Positions 1-11,003 of a stretch of DNA of 64,000 bases are shown here, one piece after another. Below the pieces are notes generated by a model, which saw only the letters and a program-made list of their open reading frames with translations, was not told the DNA's origin and ran no database searches. The position numbers and the translations under genes are program-made. This DNA comes from Rhyacichthys aspro (Eukaryota > Chordata > Actinopteri > Gobiiformes > Rhyacichthyidae): positions 19,204,051 through 19,268,050 of the forward strand of contig CM072170.1 in assembly GCA_036850595.1 (NCBI GenBank), written 5' to 3'. Numbering within the stretch: position 1 is the stretch's first letter; every line of letters begins with the position of its first letter.

Positions 1-214
1 CTAATAACTTGTTGTGCCATCCTCAGCAGCAAACTGCAGTCAAGTGTTTGAGATAACTGGCTTTCACATCACTGTGAAGGAATTTTGGCATACTCTTCTT
101 TTCAGAATTGTATTAATTAAGCCACATTGGAGAGTTTTCGAGCATGAACCACCTTTTTGAAGTGATCACACAGCATCTCAATTGTATTTAAGTCCAGACG
201 TTGACTACGTCACT

Positions 215-240
<26 letters not shown>
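1..240 (-). mobile_element. Tc1-like transposon fragment (transposase remnant)
   Basis: The text runs parallel to the Tc1 copies at 55034-56247 and 61935-62790: the words 'gccacattggag' and 'gcatgaacc.cctttttgaag' recur in the same order. In those copies the transposase is read on the minus strand, so this is a minus-strand 3' piece. It is cut by the window edge and ends in a run of T (about 221-242). No open frame survives. Confidence 0.75.
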
Positions 241-245
<5 letters not shown>

Positions 246-890
246 TTCTGAAGTTGCTGAAGTCCCTGACGGTTCCCTTCTGCTGCATATGTTTTACCTA
301 CATCTTAATATGTAGCTTCCTGTAGGCAAACAAACTTAAGAACTAAAAGCAGTTTTTTGTAGTTCAGCTGGCAGAGCTCCAGGCGTCTCCACCTGCTGCA
401 GTCATCAGACCAGAGGCTGAGCTGTTAGTTCACACTCACAGATGGACCACAGCTTTCCACAGAAGCAGAACTTGCTCCTGGACCTGCCCCTGGATTCGTC
501 AGAGGAGTCTGGATGATAAATGCACAGTGTATTGTTACCTCTTCCGGATGACAGGCCACACTTGTGTTTGTCTGAGCTGCTTGGACAGTGCCCAAATGTG
601 GTAGGACAGTTTTTGTGTTAAAGAGGATTTTAACTATTGCAAGTCATTCTCACACAACATTTGTGTAAAGACAGATTAATATTTAAATAAATGGTGAATA
701 ATGTACATATGTTTTAAAGTTTGATTAAGGAGTTTAAATTATATTTGCCTTTATTTACATAAATGAGACCCCATCCATATTTTTTTAAATATTTTAAGTG
801 AGGTAGAAGTATAGTGCCAAAACATATACATTGATATTTATTTAGTTACTAATGGAATGCATTTATATAGCACTTTTATTTACCGTTCTT
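241..890. other. Unassigned intergenic sequence
   Basis: AT-rich sequence with no coding frame and no terminal repeats that I can see. A somewhat GC-richer part lies at 360-660. Around 850-885 there is a stretch resembling the 3' tails of fish LINEs ('tttatatagcacttttatt'). Confidence 0.4.
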
Positions 891-896
891 GGGCAC

Positions 897-938
897 CCAA
901 ACCCCCAATTTCCACTGCATGTGTCTCTGAGCGGAGCG
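897..938 (+). mobile_element. Left end of a MITE, truncated
   Basis: 'ccccaatttccactgcatgtgtctctg' (split over 902-929) matches the left inverted terminal repeat of the MITE at 22918-23483. The match stops near 935, where the DIRS-type sequence starts, so the MITE was broken here. Confidence 0.55.
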
Positions 939-1561
939 CCCGAGCAGTTCAGAAGACCATGCACGAGAAATGAAGTTAATATGTTAACTTAGGTTCAAGA
1001 GCAAGACCACGCCTCAACAACACCTGAACTACACTTCAACCACTCCTTGACCACACCTCTAATTTTCCCAGAAGCCCTATGTATACCCAGCATTTTCACC
1101 CAACATTGTTTGTCTCTGTTTCTTGACTAGACAGAGTAAGCGTTGTGCATAATGAAGCTTTTTTGCTACTGATAGCTTAATCAAACTCACCCTTCATGAT
1201 GGAATCCGAGGTCATCATCAACCCTTCTGATTCTGGGTCTGAGCTCTTAAAGGTCCCATATTATACTATTTTGAACTTTATACAGTGTATTTTGGATACA
1301 TTTAGGTTACCATATCACGTTTTGCAACATGAAACACTCAATAAGTATCTTATACAAGCGGTCTGAATGAGCTCTCATCATGAGTCCAAAGTGAACGGTC
1401 TGATTTGGGGCTGTCACTTTAAGGCTCAGCTCTTCCGTGTTGGCTCCGCCCACTTCCTGTCTGACGTCACGGTACCTCTACGAACTGCCGCTGGAAACAG
1501 ACTGAAGTAAACACGGTACATCGTAGTAATAACTTTTTCAGCAATAGCTTTGAGAGTAACT

Positions 1562-2573
1562 GAGCCGTATATCTTCGACCCAGAGTCTGACTCTGAGTTT
1601 GAAGAACATGAGCAAACACAAAGACCTCGAAGGCTTCTACAAGACGTTTCTGCTTGGTAAATGAGAAACTATTTATTGTGTATGTTTCTATGTGTAGCCC
1701 GTAGCATAGCGCGTGTTAACTGCTTCTGTTTATCGGTGCACATGTGGAAATGACCGTACAATGCCTACTGAAGTTGAGAATGTATGCTGCCTGGAGACTC
1801 CTAAGGAGCTGTTGTGCAGTGTATTGAAAAAACTATAATAAAGTAGCCTAGCAATATGTAGAGCTATGCAGTAATATTTGTGTAATAAAGTTTCAACTAT
1901 TATGCCTGTCTTACCACGTTATGTTGTTTTCAAATAGACTATGGTGCACACCCATACTTACAGGCTTACAGCACAAGACTGCTGCTGTTATAATAAAATG
2001 CTATGAATGATAGCATTCCTGCAACCTTGTAGTAAAATGAAAACTACATGTAATTAGTTTTGTAAATGTAAATGCAGCTTTACATTACTGTAAATACTGA
2101 TCATCATTTTTCATTTTTAGGTTTTAAGGCAAATAAATCAGCTTCTTGCTCCTCCTCCGTGTATTACAGCACATCCTGGCCTGGAGGCCAACTGCTTAAA
2201 CATATATACTCTTCAAAATATAAATAACATTTATCGTACAGACTATGGACCAGTTAAAAGAAGAACAGAAGAAGAGTAAGTGCTAATTTAAAAGACTGGT
2301 GTAATTCCAATCATACATTTTTTTATTATAAAATCCACATAAATACAAATTATTTAGGTTTTGCTAAGGAGCATATCGCCAAACATCTTTGTCTCTTCTT
2401 CCAGGCGACTCAGGTTTGTCGTATGCAGGAGTTTTGTGAGCTGGTGCTGGGGATTTCTCGGAGCAAGCATCAGAGTGGTCATTCCCTCCTGTGTGCTCCT
2501 ATTTGTAGTGGCAACAGCTGCTTGGACACCTGTGATAGAACAACAGCAGTGTGTCACATTTAAAGATGATTAA
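1562..2573 (+). pseudogene. P2X7 C-terminal 'ballast'-like cysteine-rich gene, four exon remnants
   Basis: Exon 1 (1562-1656) starts EPYIFDPESDSEFEE and ends at a GTAAAT donor. Exon 2 (about 1736-1825) has CTCGNDRTMPTEVENVCC. Exon 3 (2121-2275) has PPCITAHPGLEANCLN and ends at GTAAGT. Exon 4 (2405-2573) has FVSWCWGFLGASIRVVIPSC and ends in TAA. Exons 3 and 4 join in frame, and the acceptors TTTTTAG and CTTCCAG are intact. This cysteine pattern and order is that of the zinc-binding ballast domain at the C-terminus of the P2X7 receptor, also known from unrelated fish and invertebrate proteins. No channel part is present. The exon 2 acceptor seems mutated (CG for AG) and no ATG exon is visible. 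Its role in the transposon is unknown. Confidence 0.7.
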
Positions 2574-3548
2574 GTGAGCTAAATCAACATGAAAAACATA
2601 CATTAGTATGTAACATTGAACATTTCTGTCTCCTGCTCTTCACCAAGTCTGGAAGAGGCACATCAGGTTATATCAGGCTCCGTAATTTCCTGAAGTGAAT
2701 GTTTGTTGTAATTTGTAAAGAATGTACATACACTATATGCAAAATGAATTAAAAAAGGTACTGGGAAACTGGCTTCGTACTGGGGACATGTATTCATCTT
2801 GTGTACAAGCTGTTCTGATCTAACAGACAGTGCTATTTCTTTCTTCATTGAATTGTTGTAAAATAACATGCTTCTAATCTGATAAAGTATTGAGTACTTG
2901 TAGCTCTAATGCTCTATGGATGCCTGATGAAATGCATGACTAAAAACACACCAAAGACCTACATTTTTGTGTGTACTCTTATGTTGTTCATTTTTTGTAT
3001 AATTCATATGATCTGGGTTTTTGTTGCATTGTTTACCTTTACTTCTGAAGTGGTGTAACCTCAGACTGCTTGCAGATAACTGTGTAGCCACAGATCAAGT
3101 TAGCACCAATGCAGGGGTTGTCTGTACATTTACTGCTGCTTCTGGTTGGTGAAATGTATGTTATGTGAAGCTGGATGATTCTTGAGAAGTGCTCTGGAAA
3201 ATACAACAGATACTCAGTTGTCATTGTCTAACCTAAGAGCGTGATAAGAAACGAGGGTCAAACACATCTAACCCTATTCACACACACTATTAGCATAACA
3301 ACAGTAAGACGGTCTAATCAACTCGACAATGTGACTACAACCTGCAGACACTTTTCACACCTCGTTGTTTTTGCCGTGAAAAGGTAACAGCCGCTAATTA
3401 TCAAAATGTGCTTTAGCAACATGAGCAGCAGTTTTGCGTTTTATAAAGAATGAAAACAAAGATATTATCTTTAAACATAAGCTATACAAAACTCGAAACT
3501 ATACAAAACTCTACTCGAAATTATCATTAGCAATATAGTAGTACTTAC

Positions 3549-3790
3549 TGCTCTGGGCTCCTCTTCGGTGTCTTTTATAGTGGGATTAGCACCCTTTTTA
3601 AAATTAACTTTTTGCCATGTCCTGTTTGGACGATGTTGAGGTTTTCAAAGCAGTCTTCAGTGAAGTGTTGGTTACAGACAAAAACCTGTTTGGCTACTTT
3701 ACCCTGGGAGTTTCGAATAATAAACTCCAACCACTTCTTACATGTTAATTCTTTTTTGGGAGAGAAAACAACGCAGTAAAACTCAGCCGA
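3549..3790 (-). pseudogene. THAP zinc-finger exon (C-terminal half)
   Basis: Read on the minus strand from about 3790, the frame gives CVVFSPKKELTCKKWLEFI, then VFVCNQHFTEDCFENL, with the CxxHF and downstream hydrophobics of the C2CH THAP DNA-binding domain. The exon ends at a good GTAAGT donor (3548-3543 on +). A one-base shift near 3590 is needed to reach the expected ending GANPTIKDTEEEPRA. The N-terminal CxxC part would lie in an earlier exon. Of known transposase families, P elements carry THAP domains, so this may be the DNA-binding part of the transposase or an accessory protein. No catalytic region is visible. Confidence 0.65.
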
Positions 3791-5639
3791 ATGTTGCTGA
3801 CGGTAAGTAAGCTAACACAGTAGCAGCGATGCTTCTCTGTGTCTGAGCTGCAGAGCACGGCACTTGTTGACAGTTCAGGAGAGAGGAGCAGGAGGAGTGT
3901 GGAGGAGCACTTCCTGGAGAGGAGTGGTTTATTTCACATATTGACGTCATTGCGTGAAACAGCTCGTTTTAAGGACTGTAGTTCAAACTAAATAAATTAC
4001 TTAAACATGCGCGAATGAAACAAAACACAACTTTGGGTATGTGTTTGAGGTAGAAACAACGTTAGAACATGGTTAAAAGCTCAGAAAAGTCGATTTAGCA
4101 TAATATGGGACCTTTAAGCGATTCCCAGGCGACAGGTGTCTCTCAACCATCCACAAGCCAGAGAAGCACTTCACGGTGCATGTAGTGGAGCAGCGGGGTC
4201 GACTTGAGCAAGCACACCATACGTGATCTCCCTGATACCGACTCCATCACCTCCAGTTGCCACCGGCAGGACACGAAGCCGCCAACACCACTATCAGGGA
4301 AGCCGCAGACCTTCCCACTCTCCTTGAGAACTGGCTCACTCCCGCCAAACACCAACCTGCACCAAAACCAGACGACTCCAACACCAGGCGGCCAGCACTT
4401 GCCTCCTCAAACCTGGCACAACATCAAAGACTGGACCATGGCCAGTCTTCAGCGCGCTCTGGAGAGTAAAGGCATCCCCTTTTCTCGAACTGACAACAAG
4501 TCAAGGCTTTTTCATCTCTACTCTTGAAGTAATGCTTCACCATCCATCCACAAGCTCCCACGCGCCCCACTTTCGGGCACCAAACTTCCAGTGACGTTGC
4601 AGTGCCTCCGCTTGCGCCGCAGCCAGAATCTACAGCACCCCCTAGCAGGGGTCAGGTCGTATTGCCACCCACACCTGCTCCCTCTGTGTCTGATGTCTCT
4701 CATCTACTCGCATCCCTCTTCTCATCCCTACAAGCCACACTTCTGCCAACAAAGTCATCTTGCCATCTCGTCATCCCTTGCTCTACTCTTCCCTCAGCCA
4801 TCCCTAGCCAGATGGCTCGTTCTACAGCTTCCTCCATCAATCGTCCTTCACCTATCCCTCTCACCTTAAAACTATCTAGCGTTCTCACTTTACTGCGACA
4901 GAATTTGTTCCTCATATCCAGACAGACAGTCCGAACTAGACAATTATCTCTCAGTTATTCTCGATCTGGCGTTGCAATTCGGAGGGACTGTTTTTTATAA
5001 CTATCACGTCCTCGCTTCTCAGCAGCAGGAAGGCTACGTCAGTTTAATCAGGAGACTTACTGGGGAGCTTTAGATTCCGAGCTCTACAGCAGGATTTGTC
5101 TCCGCCAGTGCATCATTCTTCTGCGAACTCTGCTGAGCTCCCTCTCACCCAGCAACACTATGCTCAGTGATCGCTCCTCCGCGTCCACGCTCCTCCACCT
5201 CTTGGAGCAACCCAGTCTTCAACCACTTATCTACCGCAGCTCCGCCTCCCTTCATCATTCCCAAGCCCATCGACATACAATCAAAAGTTAACGTTCCCAT
5301 CCCTACAGGCATAGGGTACACAGGTTGCAAGGGCAACCCATTTTATACCAGGCCAGCAGGATGGTTTGTAACAACTTGCTTTTTCTCCAGTTACAAACTC
5401 CTTCATGTCTGCTCCTTCTGCAGCGGAGCCCATGCCAGGAACAGCTGCCCACACAATTCCTCCAGCCTTGACACCGACACTGATTCGCTCACAAAGAACG
5501 TCGGCATTCCAGTCCAGGTAAAAGCTCGAACCATGGCCTTACAAAATCATCATCAAATCTGGCAGACTTTGTAGACTTCCTGATTAATGGTTTTACAAAC
5601 TGTTTTCACCAGAAACCCCATACACTTTTCAGAACCTTC

Positions 5640-6045
5640 AATCCACTCTAGCACAACCCGACAAAGTAGACTCCTTGTTTGCCAAAGAAGTAAAAGAAGG
5701 ATTTATGATCGGCCAATTTAACAAGCCACCATTTGAGGTCTTTCGCATCAGTCTGATTGGCATTGCTACACAAAAGTACTCAGGAAAAAAGAGACTTTTC
5801 ATTGACATTTCCTCGCCCTATGGTACAAATACTCCCAGTATCAACTGCCTCATCCCATCTCCAGATTTCTCCATGCAAAATGCCACTATTGACCATGCCA
5901 TGACCCTCATCCGCCTAACAGGTCACGGGGCATGGCTCTCCAAAGCTGATATAACCAGCGCTTTCAAAGTCTTGCCTAGCCACGCACGCAGACTTTTGGG
6001 GTTGTTTTGGTGTCCTCTGGAAATGGTGGACTTTTTGTTGCAGAA
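5640..6045 (+). pseudogene. DIRS reverse transcriptase, N-terminal part
   Basis: From 5675 the frame reads through FAKEVKEGFMIG, then GIATQKYSGKKRLFIDIS, then HGAWLSKADITSAFKVL. These are the fingers and first palm motifs of DIRS RT; the first catalytic Asp is in KADI. After about residue 105 ('LLGLFWCPLEM') similarity stops and the frame continues into unrelated sequence to 6202. The YADD box, RNase H and recombinase are absent, so the copy cannot be active. Confidence 0.8.
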
Positions 6046-6059
6046 GAAGAAGATTTTTG

Positions 6060-6850
6060 TGGTCTATTCAAATCAATCAAACTCCTGCTACATGGATGAC
6101 AGGTTGTCACACACATATACACAGGCTACACACCTACAGTACACACACACTTCTGCAGCCAACCCAGTTTATTCAAGTAATTACCCATTTAAGGTAAGTT
6201 AGGTAAAGTTAAGGGGGTAATGTAAACTGTCAAAAAATATCCCTTTACCTTTAGAAGACTTGTTGTTTCTGAGGAACATGGACAGCTACAGTATAAACTA
6301 TATTAATGTTCTTGATATGTTCCTTGTGGACATCATGGAGGCCAGAGAGACCAGATCTAAACTGTGCAGAATTTCCACCAACGCAGGTAAATGCAATTGC
6401 TACTGTTACAGCACTTCTTTGAAAGTGAAACACTGTGTGGAAATTATTTCCTTTGCTTCAGGCAAGAGTGAACTTTGTAGACTCACAGATATATCTGTTG
6501 TTTCATCCAAATATAGAAAATAAGGTGAACTGTCGATGTCCTTCCTCAGTTCCTGTCAAAAATGTGGCACCAGGAGAGGTTTTATCATTGGCTGTGCACT
6601 TAATCCTGTGAATTTTAAAAGATCCATATCCACGTTCATCCTATAGTGTATCCAACAAGTCCTTTATAGCATTAATAGAGGTACGACAAGTCAAATTTGT
6701 TGCTATTCTTAATTGGCTGCTTTGTTTTGCTTTTTGTGCTTTTATCTTTTTTGGTGTCCTGACTTGTACATGTTGGTACAACAAAAGATCTGATGCTATC
6801 TGTAAAGCTAGTTCTCAAACACTAGTAAAGACTACAATATATGCATCAGG
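6060..6850. other. Unassigned spacer
   Basis: A CA-rich run lies at about 6100-6160, followed by AT-rich sequence. Short frames such as 6260-6523 have no recognisable motifs. I see no gene here. Confidence 0.4.
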
Positions 6851-6859
6851 AGACTGTGG

Positions 6860-7089
6860 CTAAGACACTAAATGCCTTATCAGCGAAAACCCTCCTTGGA
6901 AGGTGCTGGAAATTGTCATAGTGTTCTCTGTGATTTTATCAAGTCGCTCAGTGTTACACCTCTCTGACTCCTCCAGAATATCCACCATCCTCCTCCTCTT
7001 TATTCTGAGGTCTTCTTGTACAGATGGAGCTGCATTAATCTTTCTCTTTAGCTTGTTCCCTTTATGGCTGTTGAGCTTTGCCTTAAAAA
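6860..7089 (-). CDS. Terminal exon of an unrecognised coiled-coil-like protein
   Basis: On the minus strand a polypyrimidine tract and AG (ttccttttttaag) precede an open stretch that begins AKLNSHKGNKLKRKI, continues RIKRRRMVDILEESER and ends ISSTFQGGFSLIRHLVS-stop at 6860. The basic patch followed by a heptad-like amphipathic tail resembles the last exon of Myb/SANT-like accessory proteins of PIF/Harbinger transposons. That is a guess from composition, not a family match. No other exon was found; the BEL fragment begins immediately upstream. Confidence 0.35.
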
Positions 7090-7199
7090 AGGAAGAGTGA
7101 AAAACAGAGGCATTAAATGGGCTCTGCCATTTTTCTAACCCGGAAGAGGGATAGTTTGAGTGGCGGCGCAAATGGAGGGACGAATAGTATATAGAATAT

Positions 7200-7870
7200 T
7201 ATTTTCACACTCCTCCCATATGAGAGGAGTGAGGTGGGTTGAACTTTTAAGTACATCCCTCATCCCTGAGATAAGATTGGAGTTCTGGATCCTCCGAATT
7301 TATCTGTAGCTCTTTGCATGCTCCAACAAAGTTTGTCAATCGCTCTGAACGAAAGAGCTTGACTGGACCACTGATTGCAATGAACCCTCAGAGGGCATTA
7401 ATGAAGCTTGAGGTCAAGAGGGACTCTACTACCTCAGTATGCACTGCTCTTGTGACTAAACATGTGAACATAACAGCCCAACGTTAGTTCTCGAACACTC
7501 CACCTCTAGTCCAGCGAACACAGATGTTCCATTGTCAAAATACATCCATTCTGATGCGTGTAAAAGGAGGAGCTTGGGTGAAATGATCAACTGGTATGTC
7601 TGCCATTTTCTGCTGTTTAACCTTTCTTCTCAGTCTATGACAGGTTACACACTTATGAAGAACGTTAGACACTAACCTTTTTCCTCCTAGGATCCACAAT
7701 CCAGAAGATCTGATGTCTCCCTTTGTGATGTGTCTACCTTGATGTGACACCTGTTCGTGGTAGAACCAAATTAGCAAAATGGCTATGTGGTGTTTCTTCG
7801 GGATTACTATTGGTTGACTTTGCTCCCAGGGAACTTCAGCAGAAGAAATGTGTCCCCCTATCCTCATCAA
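7200..7870 (-). pseudogene. BEL/Pao integrase (H2C2 finger and core)
   Basis: The finger is seen in IVIPKKHHIAILLIWFYHEQ and later LHKCVTCHRLRRKVKQQKMA (His-His...Cys-x2-Cys), then DVF as the start of the core. Below 7535 the frame shifts, but the core can be followed: NFVGACKELQINSEDPEL, then FNPPHSSHMGGVW near 7215-7240, the segment before the catalytic Glu. Similarity stops at about 7200. The enzyme would insert retrotransposon cDNA; this copy is broken. Confidence 0.8.
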
Positions 7871-8337
7871 ACCTTCTTTGTCTACAATATTTGAGATTAT
7901 TCAGGGGACTATCTTTCAAAACTTCCTCTCCTTTGCTCAAACTTTTGATTTCTCTTTCAAAGGCTTCGCCTTGAACAATTCAGATGACTACTGACTTTGC
8001 CTGGATTAGCTCATCCAGTCTTTGCTCATTCATCCAGGAGCTTTCAATGCGGATCTGATCTTATGGATAAGTTTAGCTATGCCACGGGTAAGACATTTCC
8101 AGCTGGAGAAATGCTAAAACCTTTGTGAGCCGAGGTTTTTTGTCACAGCCCTTGTAATGAATGCTGTAACTAGTGGGCAGACCTCAGCATCCAATGTGGG
8201 CTCCACAAGCTCAAACTGGTTAGGCTGAGGAGGAAGGTCTCCATCACTTTTCATCAAAAAGTCTGGTGAACCAGTTGGTACTGCTCAGGTGTGAGGCAGC
8301 ACAGGCCATGTACTATGATAGGCTTTAGGAGTTATTT
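7871..8337 (-). pseudogene. BEL/Pao region between RNase H and integrase
   Basis: This stretch joins the RNase H and the integrase finger on the same strand with no foreign element visible. The reading frame is heavily shifted, so only its position supports the assignment. Confidence 0.5.
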
Positions 8338-8800
8338 TCACAAAGTACCACTGACTTGCGTCGATTTCCTGATGCAAGCTACTTGGTTGGCAACATACAC
8401 ATAAAATCTATTGCTTATGTTGTTGATGTATCCTAGAACAACTCTAGTGTCAGTGTAGAACTTTACGTTGTGAATTTCAATGTCCAGCAGCAGATAGCAG
8501 CATAGTTCCAAATGAGGTACTGTATGGGCTTGTTGTGGAGCTAATTTGGACTTGTCTATGCAGAAACCCACATGGACATTACCTTTGTCATCAAAGGCCC
8601 TTAGGTAAGCCACAGCAGAAATGGCCATTGTAGAAGCGTCTGCAAAGACACATAGCTCTCTTTGGTGAGTGGACAGTAGGTGTGTTTAGATACTGTCTTG
8701 AAATTTGGAGCTTCTCAAGATCTGTTAATGAGGTTTTCCAATGTATCTCTTTTTCTGCAGGTAATGGTGTATCCTACTCACAGTTTTCAGAGTTTTGCAG
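8338..8800 (-). pseudogene. BEL/Pao RNase H domain with preceding linker
   Basis: The minus-strand frame reads RELCVFADASTMAISAVAYL, with the catalytic Asp in FADAS. It continues HTVPHLELCCYLLLDIEI with the conserved Glu, then VKFYTDTRVVLGYINN with the third acidic residue, which is the Pao-type RNase H layout. Upstream is EIHWKTSLTDLEKLQISR, the usual linker after RT. Directly before that (about 8790) the text jumps back to protease/RT-linker sequence (GAHMPSSFNVCKTSILNNG). The whole RT core, normally several hundred residues, is therefore deleted. Frame shifts are present. Confidence 0.8.
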
Positions 8801-8885
8801 GAAGCCAGGAGGGATGTGCAGCCATTATTTAGTATGGAGGTCTTGCAGACATTGAAACTGCTGGGCATGTGAGCTCCCCCTAGAC

Positions 8886-9926
8886 CAGGGGTCGGCAACC
8901 CAAAATGTTCAAAGAGCCATATTGGACCAAAAAAACAAAAAAAAATTCTGTCTGGAGCCGCAAAAAATTAAAAGCCTTATATAAGCCTTATATGAAGGCA
9001 ACACAGGCTGTAAGTGTATATTAGCTATATTAGCCTGCTATCACGACATCAAATGACTAAACAGGCTACAAATACATAATGAGCATTCATGTTTATTTTC
9101 CCTGCAGCGCGTCCTGGAGAAAATGACGCACCACGTGACTACTTTGCTGTACGATATTTGTAGCCTGTCCAGCCAGACAACTTTCTCATTGTATTACAAA
9201 CAGAGAAAGTCAGTCTGGGATTGTCCAATTTGCCCCCGATTTCTGCTCCGGCTCTTACCGACCAATCGTAGCGACGGGGGAGGGATTTTGTTTTGCGCGA
9301 CAATTTTTTCAACCAAAAGATTAGCAGGTTTAGGTAGCTTACTACGATCGAAATAAGCACCGAACTCGATATTACAGCCTGTGTCCTCAGATTTTTGACA
9401 AAAACAACAGAAGTTATTCACCGTCACCGATGCATCTTCTCTCTCTAGCCATGCTGGTGTACGCTGTGGTTTGTTGACAACTACAATCAGTTTCGTTTTC
9501 CTTACGTCACATTCGGTATGTGGTATTTGGTGCTTTAAGTTTAACATCCATCACAACGTTAATGTCATCAGCTATCTTTCTCTTTTTCCCTTTGGGATCC
9601 ATGGCCCATCACACCCGCCGGTTTGTTTACAACAGCCACCTGACTGGCACGGCGCCGCGCTGAAACGAGTGTCGCAGGCTATGACGCAAATCTTTGTTGA
9701 CAGAAATGTTGAAATTTAATATTTATTATACAGATTTTTACAGCATTGGAAAACGTTACGAATGTTTGTGTCATGTTTGCCCTCCTACAGAAACCATATT
9801 AAAACAAAAATATACACCCCCCCATCTTTTTCCATTTTCATACATTTTTATAAAAGCTCCAGGGAGCCACTAGAGGGGCGCTAAAGAGCCGCATGCGGCT
9901 CTAGAGCCGCGGGTTGCCGACCCCCG
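8886..9926. mobile_element. hAT-type non-autonomous element, copy 1 (1041 bp)
   Basis: It begins CAGGGGTCGGCAACCC and ends GGGTTGCCGACCCCCG, a 16-bp inverted terminal repeat with one mismatch. The left flank is CCCTAGAC and the right flank GTTTAGGC, so its own two flanks do not match. On the minus strand at about 9605 a short frame starts MDPKGKKRKIADD, like a transposase N-terminus, then a stop and a 117-codon frame (9194-9547) with a Cys pair (NNFCCFCQK). It holds about 172 bp (after 9030) absent from copy 2. Confidence 0.85.
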
Positions 9927-10990
9927 GTTTAGGCCTTGTTTGGAAGCTGCCGCACAAAGGAAGGAGCTGTCATCATTAGTGTTTTTTAGTCATTTTCTCA
10001 GGTCTCAGTACACATGTTGAGCCAGGCCTGGTTTTAGAAGAAAATGAAAAGAGTGGATGCAGCTGTGACAGTGGCATATATTTCACATATTTTTGCTTAT
10101 AGTTTAAACTTTAAACACTATGTGTTTTTATTGAGCATGAGTTCCCTGTGTTGGCCCGGCCCTCCACAAGAGTCCCAGGTTCTAATGTGGCCCTTGAAGA
10201 AAAAAATGGCAGAGTGGTTTGTCAAACACCTATTTGCTGTCCTCTGGTGGAGATGCAATTAAACAGACAAAACAACAGAGAAGTTTTTACACTTAACTTT
10301 ATATTGAATTGTAGAACTAGACTGAAGAATGCTATTATATGATACACTACAAATTAATGGTTATCTTTCTTATGCAAATACAATATATTTAGCTATTTTT
10401 ATCTGCATTGCCTGGATCAAAGGATCAGGTCAGCAATTATCTGAGTTTCTGAAGTGGACCTAGAAGTTATGTGCTTCATTGTTTTTGATCTAAAAAAGTG
10501 GTTCAGGTGTCTGAGAAGGAATCAAATTGTCTTTTTTTTCATAGAGTTAACCAAGAGGATCCCTTTGTGATTCTGGACATATTATCATCTTATAAGAAAA
10601 CATATCTTACCAAATCAACACCACTTTTCACATAATGAATATACAATATAGATACATACTGAGATATTGAACACACAAATTGAAGCAGTACAGTTACACA
10701 TCCTGAAAAGTTGCACAGAGACCTACAGAACAATAATGTCACATTCATGCCAAAGACTGCTTATGTAAACCTATTTATTAATTGTATAATTAGCCTGTAG
10801 GACACCTAGCCTGCGCGAGGGTTCCATGGTTGTTAGGGCCGTTTCCAGGTGCGTTGTTGTATTATTTTAAAAATCACAAAAAATACTTCATTCCATTTTT
10901 GGATCTACGAGCGAAAAACACTCTTAACGAGTTTCACTCGACGATTTCTCAAAAAAGAAACACCTATTAACGACCTGCTACGTGCAACTA
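9927..10990. other. Cargo DNA, left part
   Basis: It starts with the 8-mer GTTTAGGC. A short stretch near 10150-10200 ('ggcccggccctcc...aatgtggcccttgaag') resembles sequence at 15219-15275 read in reverse and may be a degenerate hAT end. No convincing coding frame is visible. The last part (10860-11003) immediately precedes the ATG of the four-exon gene and would hold its promoter and 5' UTR. Confidence 0.45.
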
Positions 10991-11003
10991 GACAACCTTC
11001 AGC

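Larger units (their letters stand above)
1247..4117. mobile_element. TTAA-inserting DNA transposon with ballast-like (+) and THAP (-) genes
   Basis: The element proper is 1251-4113 (2863 bp). It starts AGGTCCCATATTATACTA and ends with the reverse complement of AGGTCCCATATTATGCTA. It is flanked by TTAA at 1247-1250 and 4114-4117. The host DIRS reading frame is continuous across the site, which proves the boundaries. Inside are remnants of two convergent genes: a four-exon ballast-like gene on + (1562-2573) and a THAP exon on - (3549-3790). The superfamily is not certain: TTAA duplication is shared by piggyBac, Kolobok and others. The terminus of a second copy lies at 38409-38513. Confidence 0.85.
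1196..5574 (+). pseudogene. DIRS ORF1 (gag-like), split by a transposon and broken
   Basis: Two in-frame ATGs (1196, 1199) open a frame that runs into the TTAA at 1247-1250. The same frame resumes after the second TTAA (4114-4117) and goes on to a TAG at 4183-4185. It then stays open to 4527 and includes an ending like WTMASLQRALESKGIPFSR, the SAP-like segment of DIRS ORF1. Beyond that the frame is lost and recovered. A cysteine/histidine motif CSFCSGAHARNSCPHN at about 5410-5457 is typical of the ORF1 C-terminus. The protein is probably the nucleic-acid-binding structural protein. It is a pseudogene: one insertion, at least one stop and several shifts. Confidence 0.7.
940..6060 (+). mobile_element. 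DIRS-type (tyrosine recombinase) retrotransposon, degenerate, interrupted at 1247-4117
   Basis: Order on +: a leader (about 940-1195), an ORF1 start at 1196, a foreign DNA transposon at 1251-4113, the rest of ORF1 (4118-5574) and a reverse transcriptase start (5640-6045). The RT text and the ORF1 cysteine motif are those of fish and amphibian DIRS elements. The recombinase, RNase H and right terminal repeat are missing; similarity stops near 6045. A different DIRS copy lies on the minus strand at 59985-61560. Confidence 0.75.
7200..8885 (-). mobile_element. BEL/Pao retrotransposon, 3' half (RNase H and integrase)
   Basis: Minus-strand coding order: end of the protease/RT linker (8885-8790), RNase H (8740-8338), integrase zinc-binding domain (7870-7535) and integrase core (7540-7200). 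At the upper end it abuts the 8-bp target duplication CCCTAGAC (8878-8885) of the composite hAT. Coding resumes at 16274. At the lower end it stops inside the integrase core, so the 3' LTR is missing. Confidence 0.85.

Noticed and set aside
1562..2573. A true P2X7 receptor gene
   Set aside because: No transmembrane or ATP-binding exons are present, and the exons lie inside TTAA-flanked transposon ends.
9194..9547. 117-codon frame in hAT copy 1 as an independent gene
   Set aside because: It lies inside the hAT ends, is repeated in copy 2 and begins mid-sequence after a stop. It is more likely a leftover of the transposase N-terminus.
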